Shown here: positions 16,207-25,043 of the stretch, one piece after another
How the letters are laid out: every line of letters begins with the position of its first letter
How positions within the stretch are numbered: the stretch's first letter is position 1
Assembly: GCA_016765495.1 (NCBI GenBank)
Contig: JAESPV010000025.1
Coordinates: 141,021-205,020 of the forward strand
DNA: 64,000 nucleotides
Direction: 5' to 3'
Source of the DNA: Desulfocapsa sp.
Lineage (GTDB): Bacteria > Desulfobacterota > Desulfobulbia > Desulfobulbales > Desulfocapsaceae
The notes under the pieces: model-generated
Told to the model about the DNA's origin: nothing
Seen by the model: the letters and a program-made list of their open reading frames with translations, nothing else
The model's database searches: none
Program-made: the position numbers and the translations under genes

Positions 16207-16371
16207 AAGAATAACACTGTTAATTTATTTATTTTAACGTACACTTTTCAATACAATCCTTTATTATCGCACTCTTACATACCAAAAACAGCTGGCTATG
16301 TAATTGAGCAGGTATTCAGAATCAGGTTATTAATAGTTTCTAAGAAATGTCACTTATCTCTCACCCTCCCC

Positions 16372-17163
16372 TCAAATACGAGGGTGCAGATCCACAAGAA
16401 CTCGCAAAAACCCCTTCGACTTAAAGAAGCATATGATTTCAACATGTACAGGAGAATTTGTCAATAGTGCTGCATCATTTTCAGCAAGTTCCAAAACAAC
16501 ATCTAAGCCATTTGGCTTTACCCGACATCCAGAAAAACCACGTTCTAACAAAAAATCTTCACATTCTTCAACTGTTAACAACAACTTCCTCTTTATTTCT
16601 GTTCCTTCAAGCAAACGCGTGGCAAGACAGGAATTTGATGGTTTATCGTGGTTGCTCAAATGAAACCTTTTCGCCAATGATCTGATGTCTTCTTTATTAA
16701 GATCAGCGTCAAGCATTGGCGTCTTTATACCAAATTCCTGAATAGCTCTAGAACCGGGCCTGTGACTCTTCAGGTCATCAACATTACTTCCATCAAGCAA
16801 TACGGGATCATCAGATATGCTAAGGCTACGTTGAAATGTTTGATACATTCTTTTTTTACAAAAATAGCAACGTTCAGGGCTGTTTGTGATAAATTCCGGC
16901 CAGATCAGTGGATAAAGCCTGATCTCCAGTATCTGTTTGCTGCTGATATTCAATTCACGAAGTAGTGCTGCGGCGGCAGTACTTTCCCGTTTGGATACAA
17001 GCTCTGACACTCCACGAAGCACAAAAACGCGTTCTTTCCCCAATGCTTCACAGGCAGCATAGAGTAGAAGCGTCGAATCCACTCCTCCTGAAAATGCCAC
17101 AGCAACAGATGGATACTGTTTCAGGATCTGCAGCAAAACCTGGTATTTTTCTTGAGTATCCAG
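16372..17163 (-). CDS. larE: LarE-type ATP-dependent sulfur transferase (PP-loop enzyme)
   Basis: LarE proteins adenylate and sulfurate a substrate; the founding member builds the nickel-pincer cofactor of lactate racemase. The PP-loop SGGVDST lies near residue 25 (long numbering). Three cysteines, the pair in ERCYFCKKRMY (Cys99, Cys102) and Cys179 in KPSNSCLATRL, match the class proposed to carry a [4Fe-4S] cluster and work catalytically, instead of the single sacrificial Cys. The start is unusual: TTG at 17136 is possible, but CTG at 17163 gives the expected N-terminus (LDTQEKYQV before the PP-loop) and has AAAGGG upstream. It touches the HcyBio stop, so the two are coupled. No larA, larB or larC is in the window. 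Confidence 0.82.
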   Translation of the reverse strand: MDTQEKYQVLLQILKQYPSVAVAFSGGVDSTLLLYAACEALGKERVFVLRGVSELVSKRESTAAAALLRELNISSKQILEIRLYPLIWPEFITNSPERCYFCKKRMYQTFQRSLSISDDPVLLDGSNVDDLKSHRPGSRAIQEFGIKTPMLDADLNKEDIRSLAKRFHLSNHDKPSNSCLATRLLEGTEIKRKLLLTVEECEDFLLERGFSGCRVKPNGLDVVLELAENDAALLTNSPVHVEIICFFKSKGFLRVLVDLHPRI

Positions 17164-17166
17164 TTG

Positions 17167-18351
17167 TCAGCCCTTTGAAATAGTAGCATCAGGCAGTAAT
17201 TCAGCCGGTTTATTGAGTAAAAATTTACCATCCTTCATCCAGGATTTAAGGGTTTCGGCAATTTCTCTGGCCATTGGCAAACTGGAAAGTGGCGCCGTAG
17301 GAACAGTTTTCCCATTAACTATAATGGATCCTGACTTTAGTTGTGCGTAACTCACTTCACCATAGGTTTTGTTGATACCGTTTGAATAATCATATCCGTA
17401 ATCAATCACCTGAGTAAAAAGTTCATCGTCGGAAACACCCGTGTAAGCAGCCATTTCAGCATTTAAAATTGGAATTGGCACACCTAAGCCAATGGCCATG
17501 GTATTACCGTATCCCAAAATGGAGATTCCACGAATGTAACGGGACGACATCTGTTTCATGTCACCCTGAACCATTATCGTTCCGGCAGGTCTAACCGGTG
17601 TACCATTTTTATGCCTCGGAGCATTGGGATTGTGCTGAGTACCTTGCGAGGTCACATAACCAATGCCACCACCTAAGAAAATCCTGCTTCCTATGCCAAT
17701 GGTTTTATAATGTGGATCATTAAACAGGGGACTCAAACTACCGGCACTACAGTAATTGGCATTTCTACAATGGGGTTTTAAGGTACCCATATAGGTATGT
17801 ACCGCCTTGTCGGATAGATTCACGGCACAGTTATAATTCTGGTATCCATTTCTGGGATTACAAAGCAAAGCAGAGGGAAGTTCTGCCAGGGTGAATTCCT
17901 TTTTCATTTTTCGCGCAAGGTAACAATCGGTTCCATAGGCCTTAGCTTCAAGAAATACTTTTTTTCCAGCAAGCAGATCCTCAATGACGTGCCCCCCTCC
18001 ATAACGAAATTCACCGGGGTAAAGCTTATTTAAAGGATCATCTTCAACTGGTTCTGTGGCACCAATATAACAATCAACTGCTGCAAGTCCTGCGTAGGCA
18101 GAAACCTTATTAATCCAGACCTTGGATGCTTTAATAGTGGGGGTCATCTGGCCAAAATTCAAAAAAGCTCCGGAAGAGCACATGGGCGAGAAGGTACCGG
18201 TGGTAACAACATCCACTTCTCTTGCTGCATCTTCAGCGCCCTTTGTTTTTACAATTTCAACCATCTCTTCCGCTGTGACAATAACAGCCTCACCGGCTTT
18301 GATACGGCCATTTATTTCTTCGTAGGTTTTCTGTACGGGTTTATCACTCAT
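17167..18351 (-). CDS. HcyBio (DUF39, COG1900) homocysteine biosynthesis protein
   Basis: In Methanosarcina acetivorans this family is required, with a NIL-ferredoxin partner, to make homocysteine from aspartate semialdehyde and a sulfide source. The whole 394-residue family is recognisable: VDVVTTGTFSPMCSSGAFLNFGQ near residue 47, GYQNYNCAVNLS, the PHCRNANYC cysteines and GGGIGYVTSQGTQHNP. It is cytoplasmic. The usual ferredoxin partner is not adjacent; instead a LarE-type sulfur transferase is coupled to its stop codon. asd in the same window supplies the presumed substrate. The reaction here is inferred from family knowledge. Confidence 0.88.
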   Translation of the reverse strand: MSDKPVQKTYEEINGRIKAGEAVIVTAEEMVEIVKTKGAEDAAREVDVVTTGTFSPMCSSGAFLNFGQMTPTIKASKVWINKVSAYAGLAAVDCYIGATEPVEDDPLNKLYPGEFRYGGGHVIEDLLAGKKVFLEAKAYGTDCYLARKMKKEFTLAELPSALLCNPRNGYQNYNCAVNLSDKAVHTYMGTLKPHCRNANYCSAGSLSPLFNDPHYKTIGIGSRIFLGGGIGYVTSQGTQHNPNAPRHKNGTPVRPAGTIMVQGDMKQMSSRYIRGISILGYGNTMAIGLGVPIPILNAEMAAYTGVSDDELFTQVIDYGYDYSNGINKTYGEVSYAQLKSGSIIVNGKTVPTAPLSSLPMAREIAETLKSWMKDGKFLLNKPAELLPDATISKG

Positions 18352-18419
18352 GACTTACTGTTCTCTTTTATAAAATAATTGTAACGCTTTTTAACTTTGG
18401 CGTAAATGCGACAAGGAAA

Positions 18420-18457
18420 GGGAACGTAATATATTCAACTTATTTCGTGTACGTCCC
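18420..18457 (+). repeat. Dispersed hairpin repeat, copy 3
   Basis: GGGAACGTAATATATTC is followed by AACTTATTTCGTGTACGTCC. The outer arms GGGAACGTA and TACGTCCC form an imperfect palindrome, and the right half matches copies at 7776-7815 and 8338-8361. It lies between the divergent HcyBio and pheA genes, the only other feature in that 253-base gap being the pheA promoter. Confidence 0.6.
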
Positions 18458-18515
18458 CAAAATACGCATAGAATGTAACTGTTCAGCAGTGCTTATTCCA
18501 GTCCTTTTTTACAAC

Positions 18516-18544
18516 TTGACATACTTTTCCCTTTGCCCTACATT
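18516..18544 (+). promoter_or_regulatory. Sigma-70-type promoter for pheA
   Basis: TTGACA (18516-18521), a 17-base spacer and TACATT (18539-18544) match consensus at 11 of 12 positions... with a leader of about 55 bases. No Phe-rich leader peptide or terminator was found in it. Confidence 0.65.
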
Positions 18545-18604
18545 CCGCTGTTATACTGTGACACCATAAAAAACTCTCTCTTTTCATACCATAAAGGATT
18601 AATA

Positions 18605-19693
18605 ATGGCCCAAGACCTCACTCCGGTTCGTGATGGAATCGACAAAATCGACAATACTATTGTTGAACTCCTTAAAGAACGGCTCTCCCTTGCCAAAACA
18701 ATTGGCAAATTAAAAAATGAAAGTAAACGTGCCAAATGGGATCCCTTAAGAGAAAGACAGATATATGAACGTTTAACCAAACTGAATGATGGTGTTTTCC
18801 CCAAAGATGCGCTGCATTCAATCTTTCATGAAATTATCACCACATGCAGACTCTCCCAGCAGAAGATTGCTGTTTCTTATCTAGGTCCCGAGGCCACTTT
18901 CACTCATCTTGCAGGCGTTAAATACTTTGGTCATTCCGCCACATACAGCCCCATGGAATCTATTGCTGATGTATTTTCTGAGGTTGAAAAAGGACGAACT
19001 CAGTATGGAATAGTTCCAGTTGAAAATTCCATTGAAGGAGCTGTATTTTCAACGCTTGATTCCTTTATGAAGTTCAGGACGAAGATCTGTGGCGAAGTAC
19101 GGATGGAAATCACCCACAATCTGGTTTGCAAATCAGGTGATATTAAAGATATTCAAACAGTGGCCTCACACACCCAGCCGCTGGCTCAATGCCGTGAATG
19201 GCTTCGCAAGCATTTACCAACATGCCCCACCTTACCTGTGTTTTCCACAGGTGCTGCAGCCCAGATGGCTGCCAACAACCCCAATATCGGCGCTATTGCT
19301 TCGTCTCTTGCCATTAAAACCTATGAACTGCAGGTAGTTGTTAAAGGAATTGAAGATTATCGTGGCAATACTACACGTTTCCTGGTTATTGGTAAAGAAT
19401 CACCAACGCCCAGTGGAGCTGACAGGACATCTCTACTTCTGGGCATTAAGGAACGGCCCGGCGCATTGAATGAAATTTTAAGTGTAATTGCCAGGGCAGG
19501 AATTAATCTTGCGAAAATTGAATCAAGACCAATCAAGGGAAAGCAGTGGAAGTACCTATTCTTCCTTGATTTGATGGGACATATTGATGACCAGCATATT
19601 AAGGATTGTTGTACAACCTTAAAAGCACTCTGTTCTTACTTTGAATGGCTGGGATCTTATCCTGTAACCGAGGAATCATCCCCCGATGCGTGA
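18605..19693 (+). CDS. pheA: P-protein: chorismate mutase / prephenate dehydratase
   Basis: Converts chorismate to prephenate and then phenylpyruvate in phenylalanine synthesis. Residues 1 to about 85 are an AroQ-type chorismate mutase (RDGIDKIDNTIVELLKERL). About 90-265 is prephenate dehydratase (VSYLGPEATFTHLA, VPVENSIEGAV, and the catalytic RGNTTRFLVIG). The remainder is an ACT domain with ESRPIKGKQWKY, the phenylalanine-binding feedback site. 362 residues is normal. ATG at 18605 follows AAAGGA; a longer in-frame start lies upstream but would begin inside the promoter. Its end overlaps the convergent moaA by 18 bases. Confidence 0.96.
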   Translation: MAQDLTPVRDGIDKIDNTIVELLKERLSLAKTIGKLKNESKRAKWDPLRERQIYERLTKLNDGVFPKDALHSIFHEIITTCRLSQQKIAVSYLGPEATFTHLAGVKYFGHSATYSPMESIADVFSEVEKGRTQYGIVPVENSIEGAVFSTLDSFMKFRTKICGEVRMEITHNLVCKSGDIKDIQTVASHTQPLAQCREWLRKHLPTCPTLPVFSTGAAAQMAANNPNIGAIASSLAIKTYELQVVVKGIEDYRGNTTRFLVIGKESPTPSGADRTSLLLGIKERPGALNEILSVIARAGINLAKIESRPIKGKQWKYLFFLDLMGHIDDQHIKDCCTTLKALCSYFEWLGSYPVTEESSPDA

Positions 19694-20707
19694 CATCTGT
19701 CCTGAACAGTTGACCTGATCTTCTGCTAACGTGTGCCCTTTGGGTTTATCAAGGATGGTCCGTCTGATAAGCCCTCTGAGTTCCTGATCCGTTGCACCTT
19801 TACGCAACAATGCTTTTAAATCAGCCTCTTTGTCGTGAAGCAGACATGCCCGAAGGCGCCCGGCAGAGGTCAACCGCAAACGATTACAGGTGTCACAAAA
19901 ATGATGGCTGATTGGGCTTATAAATCCGATCTTTCCTTGTGCACCATCATCCGTTGTCAGGGAATAAACCCTTGCCGGGCCATCCATCCTGCGACCCGGC
20001 AAAGCTTTCAGCGTACCAAGCACAGCAATTCTTTTCTGAAGATCAGAAGAGGTAATATAGGAAGCCTCTTTCCAGGTGGAATCATCTCCCACCGGCATAA
20101 ATTCAATAAAACGCACCTGATACGGAGTTTCCAGCGCAAGTCGTACAAAATCTACAAACTCGTCATCATTAACTCCCTTCATTGCAACCACATTGATTTT
20201 CACATCAAAGCCAAGCTCACCGGCAGTTTTAATTCCCTTCCATACCTGATCAAAAAGATCAAACCCTGTTATTTTTTTAAATCGTTCAGGACGCATGGTA
20301 TCAAGTGAAATATTTAGCTTTCGAATACCGGCATCATAGAGACCCGTCGCCTTTTCATGAAGCAGAACACCATTTGTAGTTAAGCGAATTTCATCGAGCC
20401 CGGAAATTTTAGATAAAGAGGAAATAAAACCCATCACTCCCTTGCGTACCAGTGGCTCTCCACCAGTGAGCCGAATCTTGTTCATCCCCATTCCAACAAC
20501 AAGCTCTATAATATGCAGCAACTCCTCATAGCTAAGGAGCTCCTCATGCTTAAGCATCTTCAAACCATCTTTCTGGTCTTCAGGCATGCAATATACGCAG
20601 CGTAAATTGCAGCGATCAGTGAGAGAGAGACGCAGATAGGAGATGGTTCGCGAGAACATATCAACTAAGCTATCGATATTTTCGTTGTTTTCGTCTATAT
20701 TTTTCAT
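19676..20707 (-). CDS. moaA: GTP 3',8-cyclase MoaA (molybdopterin synthesis)
   Basis: Radical SAM enzyme that starts molybdenum/tungsten pterin cofactor synthesis from GTP. The SAM cluster motif CNLRCVYC is at residues 33-40 and the second cluster lies near the C-terminus in HHFCDTCNRLRLTSAGRLRACL. The chain ends in the conserved Gly-Gly (RIGG), which is needed with MoaC. 343 residues including a 12-residue acidic N-terminal extension. The AOR at 27659 needs this cofactor. The 3' end overlaps pheA on the other strand. Confidence 0.95.
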   Translation of the reverse strand: MKNIDENNENIDSLVDMFSRTISYLRLSLTDRCNLRCVYCMPEDQKDGLKMLKHEELLSYEELLHIIELVVGMGMNKIRLTGGEPLVRKGVMGFISSLSKISGLDEIRLTTNGVLLHEKATGLYDAGIRKLNISLDTMRPERFKKITGFDLFDQVWKGIKTAGELGFDVKINVVAMKGVNDDEFVDFVRLALETPYQVRFIEFMPVGDDSTWKEASYITSSDLQKRIAVLGTLKALPGRRMDGPARVYSLTTDDGAQGKIGFISPISHHFCDTCNRLRLTSAGRLRACLLHDKEADLKALLRKGATDQELRGLIRRTILDKPKGHTLAEDQVNCSGQMSRIGG

Positions 20708-20863
20708 AGGGCTATGGTGTCAATTCCTCCATGATGACCTGCATCATTGACTTTGCTGACAAGGACTAATATATTGGCATCCTCTTACCCTAAATATTTG
20801 TTTTTCGCCAGCAGTTATTTCTTCTGCCGGTGCGAACAACAACAGAAAAACTGGTTCCAATAG

Positions 20864-21865
20864 ATGCTGACACTGGGAATTGAAAGCTCCTGCGATGATA
20901 CTGCCGCCGCAGTATTACAAGATGACTCCACTCTTCTCTCTTCCGTGCTTACCAGTCAGGACCAGATTCATACCCGTTTTGGAGGTGTGGTCCCGGAACT
21001 TGCATCGCGATGTCACCTTGAATCCATTGTTCCCGTTGTAAACGAGTCTTTAAAACGTGCAAAAATCACCATCTCTGACATTGACCTCATCGCCGTAACT
21101 CAGGGGCCTGGACTTATTGGATCACTTCTGGTCGGATTTTCTTATGCCAAGGCTCTATCCTATATCAGCAAAATCCCTTTCGTAGGAGTTGATCATATGG
21201 CAGGCCATATTCTTTCAGTTTTTCTTGAAGAGGACAAGCCTGAATTTCCTTTTATTGCACTCGTTGTATCAGGAGGTACAAGCTCCATTTACCGGGCGGA
21301 TACCTTCACCAAATTCACCCTTCTTGGTAGAACACGTGATGATGCCGCAGGAGAGGCATTTGATAAGGTGGCGAAACTCCTTGGATTTCCATACCCTGGA
21401 GGCCCTGTCATTTCTCATGAAGCACAATCCGGCGACAACGAAGCTATTCAATTTCCTCGTTCCTGGCTTGAAAAAGGTTCTCTTGACTTTAGTTTTTCAG
21501 GACTCAAAACATCTGTACTCAATCATTGCAACAGGGAAAAGCAGAAAAACAACCCTCTGCAGTTAGCTGATATCTGCGCATCTTTCCAGGAAGCTGCAGT
21601 TGAAGTGCTTGTGGAAAAAACACTTCTTGCAGCTTCACAGCAAAGTATTCAAAATATAGTCCTGGGAGGAGGAGTTTCTTCCAACCCACGCCTCAGACAA
21701 CTCATGGAAAGACGGTGTTCTGAAGATGGGAAGAAACTGCATATTCCACGCCCGTCCTATTGTACTGACAACGGTGCAATGATCGCAATTGCTGGTGTTC
21801 ACTCCCATCGCGAAAACTCTGAGTTTTCCTACGACCTTGATGTTTACAGTCGTTCTGCCTTATAG
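20864..21865 (+). CDS. tsaD: tRNA N6-adenosine threonylcarbamoyltransferase TsaD
   Basis: Transfers the threonylcarbamoyl group to A37 of ANN-decoding tRNAs together with TsaB and TsaE. Signatures are LGIESSCDDTAAAVL at the N-terminus, the metal-binding HMAGH near residue 110, VSGGTSSIY and GGGVSSNPRLR. 333 residues is the family length. It is divergent from moaA and precedes two DUF2062 genes with only 7 bases between, so it probably leads that transcript. Confidence 0.96.
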   Translation: MLTLGIESSCDDTAAAVLQDDSTLLSSVLTSQDQIHTRFGGVVPELASRCHLESIVPVVNESLKRAKITISDIDLIAVTQGPGLIGSLLVGFSYAKALSYISKIPFVGVDHMAGHILSVFLEEDKPEFPFIALVVSGGTSSIYRADTFTKFTLLGRTRDDAAGEAFDKVAKLLGFPYPGGPVISHEAQSGDNEAIQFPRSWLEKGSLDFSFSGLKTSVLNHCNREKQKNNPLQLADICASFQEAAVEVLVEKTLLAASQQSIQNIVLGGGVSSNPRLRQLMERRCSEDGKKLHIPRPSYCTDNGAMIAIAGVHSHRENSEFSYDLDVYSRSAL

Positions 21866-21872
21866 GTAAGAT

Positions 21873-22388
21873 ATGAACCCAAAACGAACAGCCAGATATT
21901 ACTTCATCAAGTTCACCAGGCTACAGGGAGATCCGCAAGCCCTCGCTTTTGGCACCGCCATCGGTACATTCCTGGGCATTGTCCCCATCGCCCCTTTTCA
22001 TACCATTGCCGTTGTTCTTGTAACCTTTATTACCCGTACTTCAACCATCGCTGCATATCTCGCGACTCTTTTGGTTTGCAATCCACTGACCTATGTTCCC
22101 CAGTATTATTTTTCAATACTTATCGGCAACACGTTAACTCCCTACAACTTTACCTGGAAACGAATGAAAGAAATACTTGATCTCCTGCTTGCAAAACCCG
22201 GGTTTATGGAATCCGTGCATATCCTTGGAGGAATTGGATATGAAGCTGTTATTGTTTTGCTTGTTGGCGGATCAATTCTGGCAATTCCCTTTACCATAGT
22301 CAGTTACGGCTTGTCGTTGCGACTTTTTGTAAAAATTAAGAAAAAAAGAAGAAAGATCCACATATTAGAGTCGCCCAATACACTATAA
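21873..22388 (+). CDS. DUF2062 membrane protein, first of two
   Basis: Small inner-membrane protein of unknown function. The N-terminal family pattern is clear: YYFIKFTRLQGDPQALAFGTAIGTFLGIVP, then PFHTIAVVLVTFI. Three to four hydrophobic helices are visible and the C-terminus is strongly basic (VKIKKKRRK). In other bacteria DUF2062 occurs alone or fused to glycosyltransferases. It starts 7 bases after tsaD and is paralogous to the next gene, with the same block order. Confidence 0.82.
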   Translation: MNPKRTARYYFIKFTRLQGDPQALAFGTAIGTFLGIVPIAPFHTIAVVLVTFITRTSTIAAYLATLLVCNPLTYVPQYYFSILIGNTLTPYNFTWKRMKEILDLLLAKPGFMESVHILGGIGYEAVIVLLVGGSILAIPFTIVSYGLSLRLFVKIKKKRRKIHILESPNTL

Positions 22389-22423
22389 TTTTTTCCCATG
22401 TCGCATATTAACAAACAGGCTAA

Positions 22424-22960
22424 ATGAAATTTACACGGCTTAAACAATACTACTATCTCAAATTCCTGAGAATTAAAGGTGACCCGCGAGATATCGCCCT
22501 TGGAGCATTTATTGGTGCGATGATTGGCACCATGCCGGTAATGCCTTTTCATACCATTGGGATCATCGCTGTATGTTTTCTTACACGCACATCAGCCATA
22601 GCGGGACTTTTTTCCAGCCTTGTAATCAGTAACCCCTTCTCTTATATACCAATTTATTACATCAGCATGGTGATCGGCAATTTCATCACGCCCTACGAAG
22701 TCAGTTGGACAAAAATCCATAGCATCCTTGACGTTATTATTTCAGGGCGCGGATTTAAAGAATCTGTTCATATTCTTACCAGTCAGGGATATGAGCTTAT
22801 AATCGTTATGATGAGTGGAGGATTGGTACTTGCTATCCCCACTGCTATCTTCTGGTATGTTTTCACTCTACGGCTTTTTCTTAGAATTCGAGAAAAACGC
22901 CGACAAAAACAGATTCTTCGCGAAAAAAATAAAAAAATAAAAAAGAAGAGAAAACTATGA
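22424..22960 (+). CDS. DUF2062 membrane protein, second of two
   Basis: Paralogue of the preceding gene: YYYLKFLRIKGDPRDIALGAFIGAMIGTMPVMPFHTIG lines up with it along its length, as do the motifs KESVHILTSQGYE and ESVHILGGIGYE. The C-terminus is even more lysine-rich (KNKKIKKKRKL). This points to a local tandem duplication with substantial divergence. Its stop overlaps the rsmA start (ATGA), so it is coupled to an rRNA modification gene. Function unknown. Confidence 0.82.
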   Translation: MKFTRLKQYYYLKFLRIKGDPRDIALGAFIGAMIGTMPVMPFHTIGIIAVCFLTRTSAIAGLFSSLVISNPFSYIPIYYISMVIGNFITPYEVSWTKIHSILDVIISGRGFKESVHILTSQGYELIIVMMSGGLVLAIPTAIFWYVFTLRLFLRIREKRRQKQILREKNKKIKKKRKL

Positions 22961-23847
22961 CCCTCTACGGAGAAACCCGAAAATCCCTGCGGGAAGAAAA
23001 ACTTGCTCCCCAAAAACAACTTGGTCAAAATTTTCTGGTTCACAAGGCAACTGCTGCTGCCGTTGCAGGATGTGGGAAAATACATCCAAATGATATCATC
23101 ATAGAAGTAGGCGTAGGCCTTGGCGCACTTACCCTGCCCATTGCAGAACAGGCAGCACAGGTAGTTGGGCTTGAAGTGGATAGCGGGATTGTTCGACTCC
23201 ATGAAAAGAAAAATGATCTTCCTGATAATGTAACACTCTTACACCAGGATATTTTAAAGGCAGACTTTGATGAGCTTTATCGGCTCAGCAAGGGGCCTTT
23301 AAGAATCATGGCAAACCTCCCCTATTCCATCTCCAATCCCTTTTTATTTAAACTGATTGAACATCAGGAGAAAGTTGCCTGGGCCACAGTCATGCTACAA
23401 AAAGAAGTTGCCGATCGTTTAACAGCAACTCCTTCCACAAAACAGTATGGTATTCCCACGGTGCTCTTAAAAAGCTGTGCCACGGTAAAGCCCCTGCTTA
23501 CACTGAAACCGGCCGAATTTCATCCCCGTCCCAAGATTGATTCTGTGGTTGTTCGTATCGAGTTTTATGACCCGGAAAAAGTTGCAGGGAGAGCCTATGA
23601 CAGATTCCTTTTTCAGAAAATTGTACGGGCAGCATTCAGCCAGCGCCGGAAAACTCTTCTCAACACTCTTACTGCTGGAGGATTTTTCAGAACGCTTAGT
23701 GCAGACGATAAAAAACTTGCAAAACAACTTACCTGCGAGACCATTACGCAAGCTGAAATTAAACCGGGTGCACGAGCTGAAACGCTTGACTTGGAACAGT
23801 TTATTGATCTGACAATGGCTTTTTCCCTGAAACTATCCAATGGCTAG
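22957..23847 (+). CDS. rsmA: 16S rRNA dimethyladenosine transferase
   Basis: Dimethylates A1518 and A1519 of 16S rRNA (KsgA). Signatures are KKQLGQNFLVHK-like PQKQLGQNFLVHK near residue 20, the SAM site IEVGVGLGALTLPI, the catalytic NLPYSISNPFLFK motif and the HPRPKIDSVVV segment. 296 residues is slightly long but normal. It overlaps the second DUF2062 gene by four bases. Confidence 0.96.
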   Translation: MTLYGETRKSLREEKLAPQKQLGQNFLVHKATAAAVAGCGKIHPNDIIIEVGVGLGALTLPIAEQAAQVVGLEVDSGIVRLHEKKNDLPDNVTLLHQDILKADFDELYRLSKGPLRIMANLPYSISNPFLFKLIEHQEKVAWATVMLQKEVADRLTATPSTKQYGIPTVLLKSCATVKPLLTLKPAEFHPRPKIDSVVVRIEFYDPEKVAGRAYDRFLFQKIVRAAFSQRRKTLLNTLTAGGFFRTLSADDKKLAKQLTCETITQAEIKPGARAETLDLEQFIDLTMAFSLKLSNG

Positions 23848-23877
23848 TTACGGGTAACTCCTCGCAAGGTACATTCC

Positions 23878-25041
23878 ATGCAAAACTTCGTTTTTCATAA
23901 TCCCACTAAAATCCTTTTCGGTAAAAACACCGTTCCTTTAATTGGTGCTGAAACAGTGCTCTTTGGAAAAAGAGTACTTCTGGTATATGGAACGGGCTCC
24001 ATCAAAAAAAGGGGTCTTTATGATCAGATCGTGCAATCACTCCATGCCGCTGCTGCAATTATTACAGAACATGGCGGTGTTCAGCCAAACCCTCTTCTCT
24101 CCCATGTTCACAAGGGAATAAAACTTGCCAGAGAAAACAACTGTGATGTTGTCTGCGCAGTTGGGGGCGGCTCTGTAATCGATGAGGCAAAAGCTATTTG
24201 CGCAGGAACTCCTGTTCAACATGATGTATGGAAGTTCTTTACCGGCAAAAAAAGTGTCAAAAACCCCTTGCCGCTGACCACTGTACTCACTCTGGCAGCA
24301 TCCGGATCTGAAATGAATTCGGGGATGGTCATCACAAACGATGCGACATCACAGAAATTTGGTTTTGGCAATAAACAGCTCTTCCCGAAAACATCTATTC
24401 TTGATCCCACCATCACCTTCTCGGTGCCTGCAGACTATACCGCATATGGCGCAATTGATGCCATTTCCCATGTACTGGAATGTTATTTTACCACAACAGA
24501 TCCCTACACCCCAGTACAGGACAGACTGATGGAAGGAATTGTAATGAACGCCATTGAGAGCTGTAACAGGGTCTTGGCCAACCCGGATGATTATCATGCA
24601 AGGGCAGATCTTATGTGGACTGCAAGCCTTGCATTAAATGGTCTTACAAGTTCAGGGCTTGGTAAGGTCGGATTTCCCATGCATATGATTGAGCACAGCC
24701 TTTCAGCATTTTATAATGTTCCTCATGGCGCTGGACTTTCAGCAGTTATTCCCGGTTGGATGCGCTTCAATGCAAAGCTGCAGCCTGACCGATTCGCCCA
24801 ATTTGCGACACGTGTTTTTGATAAACGCACAGGAAGTATAGAAGAGAAAGCAACACAGGGAATAGAAGCTCTTGGCAATTGGTTCCGTGAAGTCAAATCG
24901 CCTACAAGTATTACGGCATTGAATATTCCCGGTACAGATATTCCAAAGATTGCTGCAAATGCAATGACCCTTGCCAAAGTGTGGCGAATGCGGGATTATT
25001 CAGAAGAAAAAATTGAAGCGATCCTGGACGGGTGCTTATAA
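23878..25041 (+). CDS. Iron-containing alcohol dehydrogenase, YqhD/BdhA-like
   Basis: NAD(P)H-dependent reduction of aldehydes to alcohols, or the reverse. NFVFHNPTKILFGKNT at the N-terminus and VGGGSVIDEAKAI near residue 98 are characteristic of the YqhD/butanol-dehydrogenase subgroup. The metal ligands appear in DAISHVLE, HMIEHSLSAF and PHGAGLSAV. 387 residues is normal. It stands alone after rsmA; the convergent DUF3786 gene begins 3 bases after its stop. The substrate cannot be told from sequence. Confidence 0.9.
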   Translation: MQNFVFHNPTKILFGKNTVPLIGAETVLFGKRVLLVYGTGSIKKRGLYDQIVQSLHAAAAIITEHGGVQPNPLLSHVHKGIKLARENNCDVVCAVGGGSVIDEAKAICAGTPVQHDVWKFFTGKKSVKNPLPLTTVLTLAASGSEMNSGMVITNDATSQKFGFGNKQLFPKTSILDPTITFSVPADYTAYGAIDAISHVLECYFTTTDPYTPVQDRLMEGIVMNAIESCNRVLANPDDYHARADLMWTASLALNGLTSSGLGKVGFPMHMIEHSLSAFYNVPHGAGLSAVIPGWMRFNAKLQPDRFAQFATRVFDKRTGSIEEKATQGIEALGNWFREVKSPTSITALNIPGTDIPKIAANAMTLAKVWRMRDYSEEKIEAILDGCL

Positions 25042-25043
25042 AA

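Noticed and set aside
16141-16467. 108-codon plus-strand frame after HU
   Set aside because: It runs through the HU promoter region and into the antisense of the LarE gene and has no coding signature.
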